Shown here piece after piece: positions 17,332-26,204 of a stretch of 64,000 bases of DNA. Where the stretch lies: assembly GCF_013401515.1 (NCBI RefSeq), contig NZ_CP058529.1, positions 1-64,000 of the forward strand, in the 5' to 3' direction. The stretch comes from Halorarum halophilum. GTDB lineage: Archaea; Halobacteriota; Halobacteria; Halobacteriales; Haloferacaceae. A model generated the notes under the pieces. It did no database searches. It was not told the origin of the DNA and worked only from the letters and a program-made list of their open reading frames with translations. Made by a program: the position numbers and the translations under genes. The stretch's first letter is position 1; the number at the start of each line of letters is the position of its first letter.

Positions 17332-17841
17332 CTACGCCACCTCGCCGTCCCCGTCCCCCGCTCCTAGCTCGTCCGGTATCCCATCACCGTCGGGGCCACC
17401 GACCCGCTCCTCCGTGTCGGCGACGCGGACGACGAGCGTGTCGGCCGCGAGGTCGCCAAGGCGCTGATCCCGGTCGCTGATGGCGACGACGATCGCGCCG
17501 AGGAGGTAGAACGCGGGGAGCCAGTCGACGAACCGGAGGAGGTTCCGGATCGCGGCCGCGGCGACGTCCGGCGCGCCGCCCTCCTCCGTCACGACCACGA
17601 GGCCGAGCGCCTTCTTGCCGAGCGTCTGACCCGAGTGGGTCTCCAGCGCGGTGAATTACAGGAAGGTGGTGATTGTCCCGAGCGCGCTCGCCGAGGCTGA
17701 CCCCGCCTCGCCGAACACCGCCAGCGGCGCCCAGACGGCGCCGTTGACGAGCGCGAGCAGGACGAGGTCGACGAGGACCGCGCCGACGCGGCGGTCGAAC
17801 GTACCGCCGACGGTGTCGAGGTCCGGGTCGGGTCGCTTCAT
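17332..17841 (-). pseudogene. RDD-family membrane protein interrupted by an in-frame stop
   Basis: The frame runs from ATG 17841 (MKRPDPDLDTVGGTFDRRV) for 61 codons, meets a TAA at 17656-17658, and resumes in the same frame to 17332. The downstream part starts FTALETHSGQTLGKKALGL and continues with the RDD core IRNLLRFVDWLPAF and a QRLGDLAADTLVV ending. Aligned with the intact neighbour, the TAA replaces a Tyr codon of the IYFEGKSGQ segment. A single base change would restore it, so this is either a recent nonsense mutation or a sequence error. RDD proteins are small polytopic membrane proteins, some implicated in ion transport. Confidence 0.85.
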
Positions 17842-17907
17842 GGCGGCCGGGTCGTCGCGTCGCGAGAAAAACCCTCTGGGGCGGTCGTCGGGGAGGTCAG
17901 GCCGGTC

Positions 17908-18366
17908 CTACCGCGTCCGGACGACGACGGTGTTGGCGACGATGTCGCCGACGCGCTGGTGCTCGTCGGTGACGTACATCACGATGAGGCCGACGAGGTA
18001 CGGGATGACGATGCCGAGCTGGTCGACGATGCGCAGGACGTTCCGGATGGCGGCGGCGCCGTAGTCGCAGTCGGTGCCGTCGTCCTTCACGACCACGATG
18101 CCCATGAGGCTCTTGCCGGGGGTCTGACCCGACTTGCCCTCGAAGTAGATGAAGTAGCCGTACTGGAGGAGGATGAACACCGGAGTCAACAGGAGGATGG
18201 CCCCGGTCATGCCGTTCTCGCCGCCGAGGCCGACGCCGATACCGCCGACGACGAGCGCCAGGACGGCGGCCACGATGCCGATGACGATGCTGTCGATGAT
18301 GAACGCGACGATGCGCGCGCCGAACACGTCCCCGTGGGTGTCCATCCGCGGTTGTGGGCGACTCAT
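17908..18366 (-). CDS. RDD-family membrane protein
   Basis: A 152-residue polytopic membrane protein with about three or four hydrophobic segments. The family core is seen as FGARIVAFIIDSIVIG, FEGKSGQTPGKSLMGIVVV and HQRVGDIVANTVVVR. It is the intact paralogue of the broken gene immediately downstream (66 nt between them), so the pair arose by tandem duplication. Function in haloarchaea is unproven; some bacterial RDD proteins are linked to Na+ or H+ transport. Confidence 0.88.
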   Translation of the reverse strand: MSRPQPRMDTHGDVFGARIVAFIIDSIVIGIVAAVLALVVGGIGVGLGGENGMTGAILLLTPVFILLQYGYFIYFEGKSGQTPGKSLMGIVVVKDDGTDCDYGAAAIRNVLRIVDQLGIVIPYLVGLIVMYVTDEHQRVGDIVANTVVVRTR

Positions 18367-18543
18367 GACAGGTCCGACAGCCGAGAGTGGTAAAGCCGTT
18401 CCGGTAGCCGCGAGGAATCGCCGACGGGGTCCCGACGGCGCCGGAGTTCCCCGCTATCCATCCCGGACGGTTATCATTACCGACAAGACCGATCCCGCGT
18501 CGATGGGAACCACGTGAACGTCCGTTAGAGTCAAACGATGCGC

Positions 18544-18557
18544 CCCCGATATCGGGG
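18544..18557. promoter_or_regulatory. 14-bp perfect palindrome touching the mutase subunit start
   Basis: CCCCGATATCGGGG ends two bases before the ATG at 18560. Its position on the start codon suggests an operator or a translational hairpin for the mutase/MeaB operon. Confidence 0.4.
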
Positions 18558-18559
18558 AT

Positions 18560-18982
18560 ATGAGCACGCAGGAGCAGGAGGAGCGGACCATCCGCTGTCT
18601 CATCGCCAAGGTCGGGCTCGACGGGCACGACCGCGGCGCCCACGTCATCTCCCGGGCGTTTCGCGACGCCGGCTTCGAGGTCATCTACTCGGGGCTCCAC
18701 CGGGCGCCCGACGAGATCGTGCAGGCGGCCGTCCAGGAGGACGTGGACGTGCTCGGCATCTCGATCCTGTCGGGCGCGCACAACACGCTCGTGCCGAAGA
18801 TCATCGCCGGCCTGGAGGAGTACGACGCGTTCGAGGACACGCTCATCCTCGTCGGCGGCATCGTGCCCGACGACGACCGCGAGGAGCTGCTGGAGATGGG
18901 CGTCTCGGCCGTGTTCGGTCCCGGTACCCCGATGGAGGACACCATCGAGTTCGTCCGGGAGAACGTCCACGAACGGAAATGA
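18560..18982 (+). CDS. Methylmalonyl-CoA mutase, B12-binding (C-terminal) subunit
   Basis: A 140-residue free-standing cobalamin-binding domain. The base-off B12 motif DxHxxG is D21-G-H23-D-R-G26, followed by the typical VIYSGLHRAPDEIVQAA, the SILSGAHNTLVPKI S-x-L region and a final GG...FGPGTPMED. It pairs with a separate catalytic TIM-barrel subunit (not in the window) to interconvert methylmalonyl-CoA and succinyl-CoA. The gene overlaps the MeaB gene by ATGA, making a mutase-chaperone operon. Confidence 0.95.
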   Translation: MSTQEQEERTIRCLIAKVGLDGHDRGAHVISRAFRDAGFEVIYSGLHRAPDEIVQAAVQEDVDVLGISILSGAHNTLVPKIIAGLEEYDAFEDTLILVGGIVPDDDREELLEMGVSAVFGPGTPMEDTIEFVRENVHERK

Positions 18983-20103
18983 GCCCGGCCGAATCGGACG
19001 GGGAGGTCGGGGCCGAGGCGGACGGCGAACCGAGCGACGGGTCGAACGGCGCGTCGGTCGAGTCCGAACTCGTCGCCGACGTCCTCGACGGGAAGCACCG
19101 GGCGCTCGCCCGCGTCATCTCCAAGATCGAGGACCGGTCGCCGGGCTACCGCGACATCGTCTCGGAGCTCCACCGCCACACCGGCCACGCCGAGGTCCTG
19201 GGCGTCACCGGCTCGCCCGGGGCCGGGAAGTCGACGCTCGTGGACAAACTGGCGAGGACGTACCGCGACCAGGGGGAGACCGTCGGCGTCATCGCCGTCG
19301 ACCCGTCCTCGCCGTACACCGGCGGCGCGGTGCTCGGCGACCGCATCCGGATGGCCTCGAACGTCGGCGACATGGACGTGTTCTTCCGGTCGATGTCCGC
19401 GCGCGGCACCCTGGGCGGGCTCTCGACGGCCACCGCGGACGCCGTGAAGGCGCTCGACGCCTTCGGCAAGGACCGGATCATCATCGAGACGGTCGGCGCC
19501 GGCCAGAACGAGGTGGACATCGTCCGTACCGCCGACACGGTCTGCGTACTCGTCCAGCCGGGCTCCGGCGACGACGTGCAGATGCTGAAGGCGGGAATCC
19601 TCGAAATCGGCGACGTGTTCGTCGTCAACAAGGCAGACATGGACGGCGCCCAGCGAACCGTCGCCGAACTGGAGGAGATGATCCACATGCGGCAGAACCC
19701 GGGGAAGAACCTGGACACCGGCCACCACGGCCCGGTCGACGAGGACGAGATGGCCGACGTCGCGATTGACGACGCCGAGGAGGAGGCGTGGGACCCCGAG
19801 GTCGTCGAGACGGTCGCCACGAGCGGGGACGGCATCGAGGAACTCGTGGAGACGCTCGCGGCCCACCGGACGTGGCTGGAGGACACCGGCGCGCTGGCGG
19901 AGAAGGCGCGCACCCGCTACGCCGCGGAGATCAGGCAGTTGCTCCGGGCGGACGCCGCGCGGATCCTCGAGGAGGAACTGGCCGACCGGGGCGGCGTCGA
20001 CGGGCTCGCAGACCGGGTCGTCGACCGCGAGACCGACCCGTACACCGTCGCCGCCGAGGTCATCGAACCAATCGAGGAGTGCGTCCGCGAACGGCGGGAG
20101 TGA
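18979..20103 (+). CDS. meaB: Methylmalonyl-CoA mutase-associated GTPase MeaB (ArgK-type)
   Basis: A 374-residue G3E GTPase that guards and reloads B12-dependent methylmalonyl-CoA mutase. The P-loop is GSPGAGKST; DPSSPYTGGAVLGDR and the NKAD base-recognition motif follow. The first ~35 residues are an acidic, probably disordered extension. ATG 18979 overlaps the stop of the B12-binding subunit; an open frame continues upstream but only as an out-of-frame shadow of that gene. Confidence 0.94.
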   Translation: MSPAESDGEVGAEADGEPSDGSNGASVESELVADVLDGKHRALARVISKIEDRSPGYRDIVSELHRHTGHAEVLGVTGSPGAGKSTLVDKLARTYRDQGETVGVIAVDPSSPYTGGAVLGDRIRMASNVGDMDVFFRSMSARGTLGGLSTATADAVKALDAFGKDRIIIETVGAGQNEVDIVRTADTVCVLVQPGSGDDVQMLKAGILEIGDVFVVNKADMDGAQRTVAELEEMIHMRQNPGKNLDTGHHGPVDEDEMADVAIDDAEEEAWDPEVVETVATSGDGIEELVETLAAHRTWLEDTGALAEKARTRYAAEIRQLLRADAARILEEELADRGGVDGLADRVVDRETDPYTVAAEVIEPIEECVRERRE

Positions 20104-20320
20104 GTCGCGCCCCCGTTTGCGACCGGCTTCGATCGCTCAGCAACGCGGCGGTTCGGCGGGTTCCGGACCGTGTGTCGGCCGATCGAGCGGTCGACCCTGT
20201 CGGCGAGCGTCCGCGTCTCCGAGAACAGTAGTACGTGTTGGGGGGTACCGCTTGCATCTTCCCGCGCCTCCAATCGGGTTCCGCCGCCCGAACTAAGTCT
20301 CCCGCCGCCCTACAGGGGGT

Positions 20321-21286
20321 ATGAGCTTCCGGTCAAAGATCGGCGGCGCGCTGAAGTTCACACTCCTCGGCGCGGGGATAACCGTCGCGGCCACGCGGGC
20401 ACTCCGCGCGAAGGCGGGCGATCTCGAACCGCCGCTGTCCGGTCGGCAGGGCGCGTTCCGGTGGCGCGGGATGGACGTCGCGTACACGGAGGCCGGCGAC
20501 GCGGACGACGAGACGGTCGTCCTCCTCCACGGGATGAACGCGGCGGGCACCTCCGGCGAGTGGCGCGAGGTCTTCCCGCTGCTCGCCGACGACTACCACG
20601 TCGTCGCGCCCGACTTCCCGGGGTTCGGCTGTTCGGACCGGCCGCCGCTGCGCTACTCGGCCGCGCTATACGAGGACTTCGTCCGGGACTTCCTCACCGA
20701 GTTCGAGGAGCCGCGCGTCGTCGCCTCGTCCCTCTCGGGCGCCTACGTCGCGGCCGTCGCCGACACGGTCGACGTAGCGGGACTCACCCTCGTCTGCCCG
20801 ACCGGCGGCGCCGGCGCCGACCCGCCGAAGGCGTGGCTCCGGGAGCTGGTCCGCGCGCCGGTGCTCGGCGACGCCGCGTTCGGCATGCTCACGACCCGCG
20901 CGTCCATCCGGTACTTCAACGCCGACCACGGTTACTGGGACCCCGAGAAGGTGGGCGACGAGTGGCCCGACTACGAGTGGCGGACGACCCACCAGCCGAA
21001 CGCGCGCTTCGCGGCCGCCTCGTTCCTCGCCGGCGACCTCGACAGCGACCTCGAACTGGGCGACGTGCTCGCCGACCTCGACGTCCCCGTGACGATCGTC
21101 TGGGGTCGGGAGGCGGACCTGCCGCCGCTCTCCGAGGGCCGCACGCTGGCCGAGCGCGCGGACGCCGAACTGATCGTGTTCGACAACGCGATGCTGCTCC
21201 CGCACGTCGAGTTCCCCGAGGAGTTCGCCGCGACCGTCGCGGGCGACCGCCCCGACGACTCCGTCGAGACGCGGTCGAGCGAGTGA
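20321..21286 (+). CDS. Alpha/beta-fold hydrolase
   Basis: A 321-residue hydrolase. A short hydrophobic N-terminal segment ([13 protein letters not shown]) may anchor it to the membrane. The oxyanion region is [14 protein letters not shown] and the strand-turn is [15 protein letters not shown]. The nucleophile elbow is degenerate (ASSLSGAY rather than GxSxG), the acid region is [15 protein letters not shown] and the late His is in [11 protein letters not shown]. Substrate is unknown. It stands alone between meaB and the convergent thiolase operon. Confidence 0.85.
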   Translation: MSFRSKIGGALKFTLLGAGITVAATRALRAKAGDLEPPLSGRQGAFRWRGMDVAYTEAGDADDETVVLLHGMNAAGTSGEWREVFPLLADDYHVVAPDFPGFGCSDRPPLRYSAALYEDFVRDFLTEFEEPRVVASSLSGAYVAAVADTVDVAGLTLVCPTGGAGADPPKAWLRELVRAPVLGDAAFGMLTTRASIRYFNADHGYWDPEKVGDEWPDYEWRTTHQPNARFAAASFLAGDLDSDLELGDVLADLDVPVTIVWGREADLPPLSEGRTLAERADAELIVFDNAMLLPHVEFPEEFAATVAGDRPDDSVETRSSE

Positions 21287-21303
21287 GCGCGTAGCGGGGT
21301 CGC

Positions 21304-21705
21304 TCAGGCGGGTCGGAAGACGACGAGCGGGCGGCCGTCCGGTCCGTCGGGTTCCACGTCCGGGGCCACGCTATCGCCGATGGCGACCTCGTCGGCCGAA
21401 ACGTCCCGCAGGACGCCCGTGAGCCGAACCGGTCCGAAGTCGACGACTGCGGTGACGTACGGCGTCTCGTCCGCGAACGCCGGCGCGGCGACGTGGACCT
21501 CCGAGAACGTCGCGACGGTCCCCGTCCCCGGGAGCGCACGCTCGGCGAGGTCGGTGTAGCCACACTCGGGGCAGACCCGACGCGGCGGGAGCGAGCCGTG
21601 GCCGTCGCCGCACTCGAGGTAGAAGCCACCCTCGGCGAGCGCGTCGACCCACTCCTCGTAGCTCCCGTTCCGAGGCGTCTCCTCGCCCTCTCCCTCCCCC
21701 GTCAT
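21304..21705 (-). CDS. DUF35 zinc-ribbon/OB-fold acyl-CoA-associated protein
   Basis: A 133-residue protein with a rubredoxin-like zinc knuckle (C in LECGDG, then CPECGYTD) followed by an OB-fold (GTVATFSEVHVAAPAFADETPY... ADEVAIGDSV). In archaea such proteins hold acetoacetyl-CoA thiolases together with HMG-CoA synthase. Its ATG overlaps the TGA of the thiolase gene, so the two are translationally coupled and probably form a complex. HMG-CoA synthase is not adjacent here, so the complex may serve other acyl-CoA chemistry. Confidence 0.92.
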   Translation of the reverse strand: MTGEGEGEETPRNGSYEEWVDALAEGGFYLECGDGHGSLPPRRVCPECGYTDLAERALPGTGTVATFSEVHVAAPAFADETPYVTAVVDFGPVRLTGVLRDVSADEVAIGDSVAPDVEPDGPDGRPLVVFRPA

Positions 21706-22868
21706 TCCGCCACCTCCAGTACGTGGACGACCGCGCTGGCGACCGTGCCGCCGGCGTTGTGGGTGAGTCCGACGGTCGCGTCGGGGACCGCGTCGCTGTT
21801 CGGGTGGTCGCCCCGGAGGATGCGGGTCATCTCGGCCAGCTGCGAGCCGCCGGTCGCACCGACCGGGTGACCCTTCGCCTTCAGACCCCCCGAGAGGTTC
21901 ACGGGCAGGTCGCCGTCGCGGGTCGTCTCCCCGCGACGGGCGGCGCCGATCCCCTCGCCCGGTTCGTAGAAACCAAGCGACTCGAGCGCGGCGACCTCCG
22001 CGATGGTGAAGCAGTCGTGGACCTCGGCCACCTCCACGTCGTCGGCGGTGATACCAGCGTCGGCGTACGCCTCGTCGGCCGCGTCGGTGGCCGCCGGGGT
22101 CAGAGCCATGTCCGCGCGGTCCTGGAGCGCGGCGCGGTCGCCGCCCTGCCCGGTCCCGGCCACCGAGACCGGCGCGTCGAGGTCGTGCTCGGCGGCGTAC
22201 TCATCGGAGACGAGCACGAGCGCGGAGGCGCCGTCGGTGATCGGGCAGGCGTCGAACAGGCCGAGCGGCGAGGCGACCGTCGGCGCGTCGAGCACCTCCT
22301 CGACCGTGACCTCGCGCTGGTACTGGGCGTACTCGTTGTTCAGCGCGTTCGAGTGGTTCTTCGAGGCGACGTGCGCGAGGTCCTCGCGGTCGCCGCCGTA
22401 GCGGTCGAAGTAGGCGCGGGCCATCAGCGCGTACGCGCCGGGGAACGTAACGCCGGCGCGGACCTCGAACAGTTCGTCGGCCGCGACGGCGAGCGACTCG
22501 GTCACCTCGGCCGTCGAGAGGTTCGTCATCCGCTCCATCCCGCCGGCGAGGAGCATGTCGGCCTCGCCCGACCGGATGGCCCGGACGGCCTCTCGGACGG
22601 CGACCCCAGCGGAGGCGCACGCCTCCTCGTAGCGCGTTCCCGGGCACCGGAGGCCGGCGGCCTCGACCATCAACGGTGCCTGGTGGCCCTGGCGCTCGGC
22701 GAGCGCGCCCATGAAGTTGCCGTAGTTCAGGTGTTCCACGTCGCCGGACTCGACGCCCGCGTCCGCGAGCGCAGAGAGCGCCGCCTCGGCGAACAGGTCG
22801 CGACCCTCCCGGCCCTCGTGTCTGCCGAACGGGGTGAGACCGACGCCGGCGACTCGGACTCCAGTCAT
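21702..22868 (-). CDS. Thiolase (acetyl-CoA C-acyltransferase, archaeal/SCP-x-like)
   Basis: A 388-residue thiolase. The active-site Cys is in YEEACASAGVAV, the conserved GHPVGATGGSQ loop is present, and the C-terminal motif is LTHNAGGTVASAV, as in SCP-x-like and archaeal thiolases rather than the bacterial CIGGG type. It should condense or cleave acyl-CoAs in the cytoplasm. It is coupled to its DUF35 partner downstream (4-nt overlap). Confidence 0.93.
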   Translation of the reverse strand: MTGVRVAGVGLTPFGRHEGREGRDLFAEAALSALADAGVESGDVEHLNYGNFMGALAERQGHQAPLMVEAAGLRCPGTRYEEACASAGVAVREAVRAIRSGEADMLLAGGMERMTNLSTAEVTESLAVAADELFEVRAGVTFPGAYALMARAYFDRYGGDREDLAHVASKNHSNALNNEYAQYQREVTVEEVLDAPTVASPLGLFDACPITDGASALVLVSDEYAAEHDLDAPVSVAGTGQGGDRAALQDRADMALTPAATDAADEAYADAGITADDVEVAEVHDCFTIAEVAALESLGFYEPGEGIGAARRGETTRDGDLPVNLSGGLKAKGHPVGATGGSQLAEMTRILRGDHPNSDAVPDATVGLTHNAGGTVASAVVHVLEVAE

Positions 22869-23103
22869 GCGAGAACCTAGGGCCTGGACCGGCTAAAGGC
22901 CTGCCGGAGTCGTGTCTGAGCGACACGTTTCGGGAAAATCGTGACTCGAATCCGGGTAGTGATCTTCGCCGTCTCCGTGCCCGCAGTCGAGCGTCGTGTA
23001 CCTGCTCGCCGTAGAGCGCCTTCCGAGCGCACCCGAGCGACAGCGTTCACGAGAACGGTGTCCCCACTCTTCGGCGGGAGAATCCGAAAACGGCGCGCGT
23101 CGG

Positions 23104-23634
23104 TTACCGAACGAGCAGGTCCTCGCCGCGCTCCACGACGATGCTGCACGGCGGCGACATCTTGTTGTACGCGCGACGGAACGCCTCCTTTACCGCGTCG
23201 GCGTCCTCGGGCTTCACGTAGGCCGTGAACACCGGCTCGTTCACGCTGATGCGGGCGGCCGTGCCCACGGGCTTGCCGAACGACTGGCGCATGCCGTCGG
23301 AGACGCGGTCCGCGCCGGCGCCGGTCGCCTGCTTGTTCTCCCGGAGCACCTGGTGGGGGAACTTGCGCAGGACCATCTTGTAGTTCTCCTCGCCGATCTC
23401 GGTGAGGAGGTGGCGGTTGGCCGAGAGGCGTGCGGACTCGAGCGAGCCGTGCCGGATCTGCACGTCCTCGTCGACACACAGGGAGATCTGCACCGGGTAG
23501 TCCTCGGGACCCGTCTGCAGGTTCCCCATGTTGTGCTGTGCGATCTTCGATCCCGGGATACCAGTGATGTACTCGCGCCGCGTGAAGGACGGCTTGTCGA
23601 TAGTCCGGTACATCGAGGCCGGCTTGTCTGACAT
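23104..23634 (-). CDS. rpl10e: Large-subunit ribosomal protein L10e (uL16 family)
   Basis: A 176-residue core ribosomal protein near the peptidyl-transferase region. It begins [20 protein letters not shown] and contains [27 protein letters not shown] and [15 protein letters not shown]. Longer frame extensions upstream are shadows of the nucS gene; ATG 23634 gives the family's usual length. It is monocistronic here. Confidence 0.97.
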   Translation of the reverse strand: MSDKPASMYRTIDKPSFTRREYITGIPGSKIAQHNMGNLQTGPEDYPVQISLCVDEDVQIRHGSLESARLSANRHLLTEIGEENYKMVLRKFPHQVLRENKQATGAGADRVSDGMRQSFGKPVGTAARISVNEPVFTAYVKPEDADAVKEAFRRAYNKMSPPCSIVVERGEDLLVR

Positions 23635-23666
23635 GGTTACTTGAGCGGAACGACGGTGCTCCCGCG

Positions 23667-23680
23667 AATAAAGCCTTCGA
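23667..23680 (-). promoter_or_regulatory. Probable promoter (BRE/TATA) of the L10e gene
   Basis: On the minus strand TCGAAGG (BRE-like) precedes CTTTATT (TATA-like), about 33-40 nt before the ATG at 23634. This predicts a leader of roughly 10 nt. Confidence 0.5.
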
Positions 23681-23771
23681 AGCCCGTTGCCGGACGCGAC
23701 GGGTCGAGGCGGGGACGGGACGAGCCCGAGACGACCGGCGTCGCCTGCCCGTCCCCTTCGCGGTTCGGGCC

Positions 23772-24554
23772 TCACCCCACTGTGTCGTCGTCCCCGACCA
23801 CATCGGTTTCCTCCAGCTCCGTACCGTCTGTCTCCGCGACGAGTCGGTCGACCGCCACGTGGTCGAGTCCCTCCTCCGCGAGCAGTTCCGCGGCGCGGTC
23901 CGTGACCGACGGCGCGACGAGCACGCCGCCGACGGGGGTGCCGTCGGGTTCCTCGCGCTCGACGGCGCTCACGTAGCGTGCGAGTTGGCCGACGGCGTCC
24001 GGGCCGACCCGTCGACGCTTCAATTCCACGACGACCGGATGGCCGTCGGCGTCGACGCCGAACACGTCCACCGGACCGGCGTCGGTCTCCCGCTCGGTCG
24101 CCTGCGGTTCGAACCCATCGGCGACGAGCGAGGGCTCCTCCAGGATACGGGCCTTCAGATCCGCCTCGCTGCCGACGACGTCGACGCTCCGGCCGCCGGT
24201 CACGGCGTACGCCGCCAGGTGGTCCACTGCGGAGAACCGGACGTTGAGCGTCTCGGACGGGTTCGTCCGAGTGCTCCGGACGCGGAGGCGGCCGTCGCGG
24301 ACCGCTGCGCGGTGCTCGCTCCCCGGCGGCTGCCAGTTCACCGGGGTCCGCCCCTCGTCGGTGTGGACGAGCGCGGTGCCGTCGGGTTTGAGGACGAGCA
24401 GGCGAGCGCCCGGCCCGAGCGACGACGCCGCCCGCCCGTCGTACTCGACGGTGCATTCGCCGAACACCGACACTGTGTCCCCGCGTGCGAACGCCGCCTC
24501 CAGCTCCCACAGCGTCTCGCGATGGCTCGGCTCGTGGAGGCTCACGACGCTCAT
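23772..24554 (-). CDS. nucS: Endonuclease NucS (EndoMS)
   Basis: A 260-residue nuclease. The N-terminal half is the DNA-binding beta-sandwich ([34 protein letters not shown]). The C-terminal half is a RecB-like nuclease with [21 protein letters not shown], giving the D-(x)n-E-x-K active site, then [11 protein letters not shown]. Archaeal NucS/EndoMS cuts branched DNA or both strands at mismatches, and its C-terminal tail often binds PCNA. The start is MSVVSLHEP at 24554; 39 upstream codons lack homology-like character. Confidence 0.95.
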   Translation of the reverse strand: MSVVSLHEPSHRETLWELEAAFARGDTVSVFGECTVEYDGRAASSLGPGARLLVLKPDGTALVHTDEGRTPVNWQPPGSEHRAAVRDGRLRVRSTRTNPSETLNVRFSAVDHLAAYAVTGGRSVDVVGSEADLKARILEEPSLVADGFEPQATERETDAGPVDVFGVDADGHPVVVELKRRRVGPDAVGQLARYVSAVEREEPDGTPVGGVLVAPSVTDRAAELLAEEGLDHVAVDRLVAETDGTELEETDVVGDDDTVG

Positions 24555-24815
24555 CCGACGCACCCCCGGAAAGACTGCGGGGCTGTGGTCTCGGGAACCG
24601 ACGTCACTGTGGCCCCGCGTAGGTCTGGAACCCGGAAAAGGGGAACGCTCCGGGCAGGTGCCGACCGTCATTGACGGCCCTTCCGATCGATCACTCGGGA
24701 CTCGACGGAGGGTCCGCAGGGCGGAACCCGGCGGACCGCGGCCGCTCCGCTCGTCGGTGTAGCGTCGAAAGAAGTCGGATCGATTGCTCGCCCGATGTCG
24801 GGTGTCTGTGCCGAG

Positions 24816-25010
24816 TTACAGGCGCTCGAGGTTCGTCGCGCGCGGGCCCTTGGGGGCCTGCTCGATGTCGAACTCGACCTCCTGACCCTCTTCGAGGTCC
24901 GGACCGCCGATGTCCTCCATGTGGAAGAACACGTCCTCGTCCGCATCGTCGCTCTCGATAAACCCGTAGCCGCCGGTGTCGTTGAAGAAGTCGACCTTCC
25001 CTTTTGCCAT
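24816..25010 (-). CDS. Cold-shock protein (CspA family), copy 1
   Basis: A 64-residue cold-shock domain that binds single-stranded nucleic acid. RNP1 is GGYGFIES and RNP2 is DVFFHME; the C-terminus GPRATNLERL is a haloarchaeal form. It differs from the copy 205 nt upstream at only a few positions (for example K/E at residue 5 and the acidic loop DDADED/DDEDDD). The start MAKGK at 25010 has a TATA-like element ~23 nt before it. Confidence 0.95.
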   Translation of the reverse strand: MAKGKVDFFNDTGGYGFIESDDADEDVFFHMEDIGGPDLEEGQEVEFDIEQAPKGPRATNLERL

Positions 25011-25032
25011 ACCGGTCAAAGTGCCCGACCGT

Positions 25033-25038
25033 GTATAA
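25033..25038 (-). promoter_or_regulatory. TATA element of cold-shock gene copy 1
   Basis: GGTTATAC on the minus strand ends 23 nt before the ATG at 25010, with GGAAAG directly upstream. A leaderless transcript is predicted. Confidence 0.5.
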
Positions 25039-25221
25039 CCTTTCCGAGATAGGATGGATGCTGGAGGGAACCCGCGGTCGGGACCTCGGTGCAGTAGCGG
25101 CCCCTGCCCCGATTCCTGACGCTCGCTCGTCGGGTAATCGACGTGGCGCAGTCGCTCGGGGGAGTAGATCCGATAAGAACGCGAATCGTTCGGTCGCCGT
25201 GAGGCGACGTCACGAACCTGA

Positions 25222-25416
25222 TTACAGGCGCTCGAGGTTAGTCGCGCGCGGGCCCTTCGGTGCCTGTTCGATGCTGAATTCCACTTCCTGCCCTTCCTCG
25301 AGGTCCGGACCGCCGATGTCCTCCATGTGGAAGAACACGTCGTCGTCCTCGTCGTCGCTCGAAATGAAACCGTAGCCGCCAGTGTCGTTGAAGAAATCGA
25401 CTTCGCCTTTCGCCAT
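25222..25416 (-). CDS. Cold-shock protein (CspA family), copy 2
   Basis: A 64-residue cold-shock domain, nearly identical to copy 1, with RNP1 GGYGFISS and RNP2 DVFFHME. ATG 25416 gives MAKGEVDFF, matching copy 1; an in-frame ATG at 25425 (MDAM...) is less likely. Each copy has its own TATA-like element, so they are tandem duplicates with separate promoters rather than an operon. Expected role: RNA chaperone during temperature or growth changes. Confidence 0.95.
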   Translation of the reverse strand: MAKGEVDFFNDTGGYGFISSDDEDDDVFFHMEDIGGPDLEEGQEVEFSIEQAPKGPRATNLERL

Positions 25417-25880
25417 TGCATCCACTACTCCCCCTCGGCGACGGATAAGGCTTCGCTATTCGTCCGGGAACCGTCTCGAATCCCGGACGAACGTCCGGGT
25501 GTTGTCGAATCCTGTCTCGGAATTTCCAGTACGGATGCGCCTCGATCTATGGCTGTCTAATCAGGCGGTTCGCGGTGCTGGAACTGGGGGTCTGGCGATT
25601 CCATCGATTCCGGAGCACGTTCGCCTGCGGACACACGGGTATCGCCTTCCTCCCCCCTCGGAGTCGGGAACGCATCGACGGATCGCCGCGGGGGATGGTC
25701 GCGTCGCTTCCTCATTCGTGTGGTCGAAACGAGAGGGGGTCGATCCAGCGTTCGACCGGGAAGAACAGCCGAATCGCTGGTATACAGCGTCGAATTAGGG
25801 TGATTGGAGCACAAAGCCCTCGCGCCCCATCCTCGCTCGTCGGCGATGACTTACAAGGGGCCACGGTCCGATTCGTCTCC
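25417..25880. other. 464-bp intergenic stretch
   Basis: Apart from the cold-shock promoter region at its left end I see no supportable feature. Open frames across 25500-25800 have no recognisable motif and overlap each other on both strands. Composition is less GC-rich than in the flanking core genes. Confidence 0.5.
25444..25489 (-). promoter_or_regulatory. TATA element and adjacent inverted repeat of cold-shock copy 2
   Basis: CTTATC (25444-25449, minus strand) lies ~28 nt before the ATG at 25416. Just upstream, CGTCCGGGA (25461-25469) and TCCCGGACG (25481-25489) form a perfect 9-bp inverted repeat with an 11-nt spacer, placed like an activator or repressor site. Confidence 0.5.
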
Positions 25881-26204
25881 ATGGACCTGAAGGAAACTGT
25901 CGGTGATCGGAAGCGACTCGTTCGCACACTCCTCGCTGCCGGCCTGACGGGCGTCGCGATCCGCTCGCTCCGGAAGGGGAGGCGATTGAACGGGCTGCTC
26001 GCTGGTGCGGGGGCTGCTGTACTCGGATACACCGCGACGTCCCAGTCGGAAGACCTGGCGGAGACCATCGGTATCGGCACGACCGACGAGGACGCCGGAC
26101 TCCGCTGTGCGATCTGCGGTGAACCCATCGTCCCGGGACAGGCACGCGGTCCGAACGAGAACGGTAAGACCGTCCACGACGCCTGCCGGGAATCCGCCGA
26201 ATGA
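25881..26204 (+). CDS. Small membrane protein with a C-terminal zinc-finger-like motif
   Basis: A 107-residue protein I do not recognise. Residues ~15-55 are hydrophobic in two short stretches (LLAAGLTGVAI, LLAGAGAAVLGYTA). The C-terminus holds CAICGEPI and a later HDACRES, giving a C-x2-C ... H-x2-C pattern that could bind zinc. ATG 25881 is the first in the frame with this composition. It is a single gene in a region of unrecognised genes. Confidence 0.6.
   Translation: MDLKETVGDRKRLVRTLLAAGLTGVAIRSLRKGRRLNGLLAGAGAAVLGYTATSQSEDLAETIGIGTTDEDAGLRCAICGEPIVPGQARGPNENGKTVHDACRESAE

Noticed and set aside
17656-17658. Recoding (selenocysteine or pyrrolysine) at the RDD stop
   Set aside because: The codon is TAA, which is not used for either residue, and the intact paralogue has Tyr there.
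23641-24510. 468-codon frame joining the nucS region to L10e
   Set aside because: The upstream part is a shadow of nucS; L10e has its own promoter and a standard ATG at 23634.
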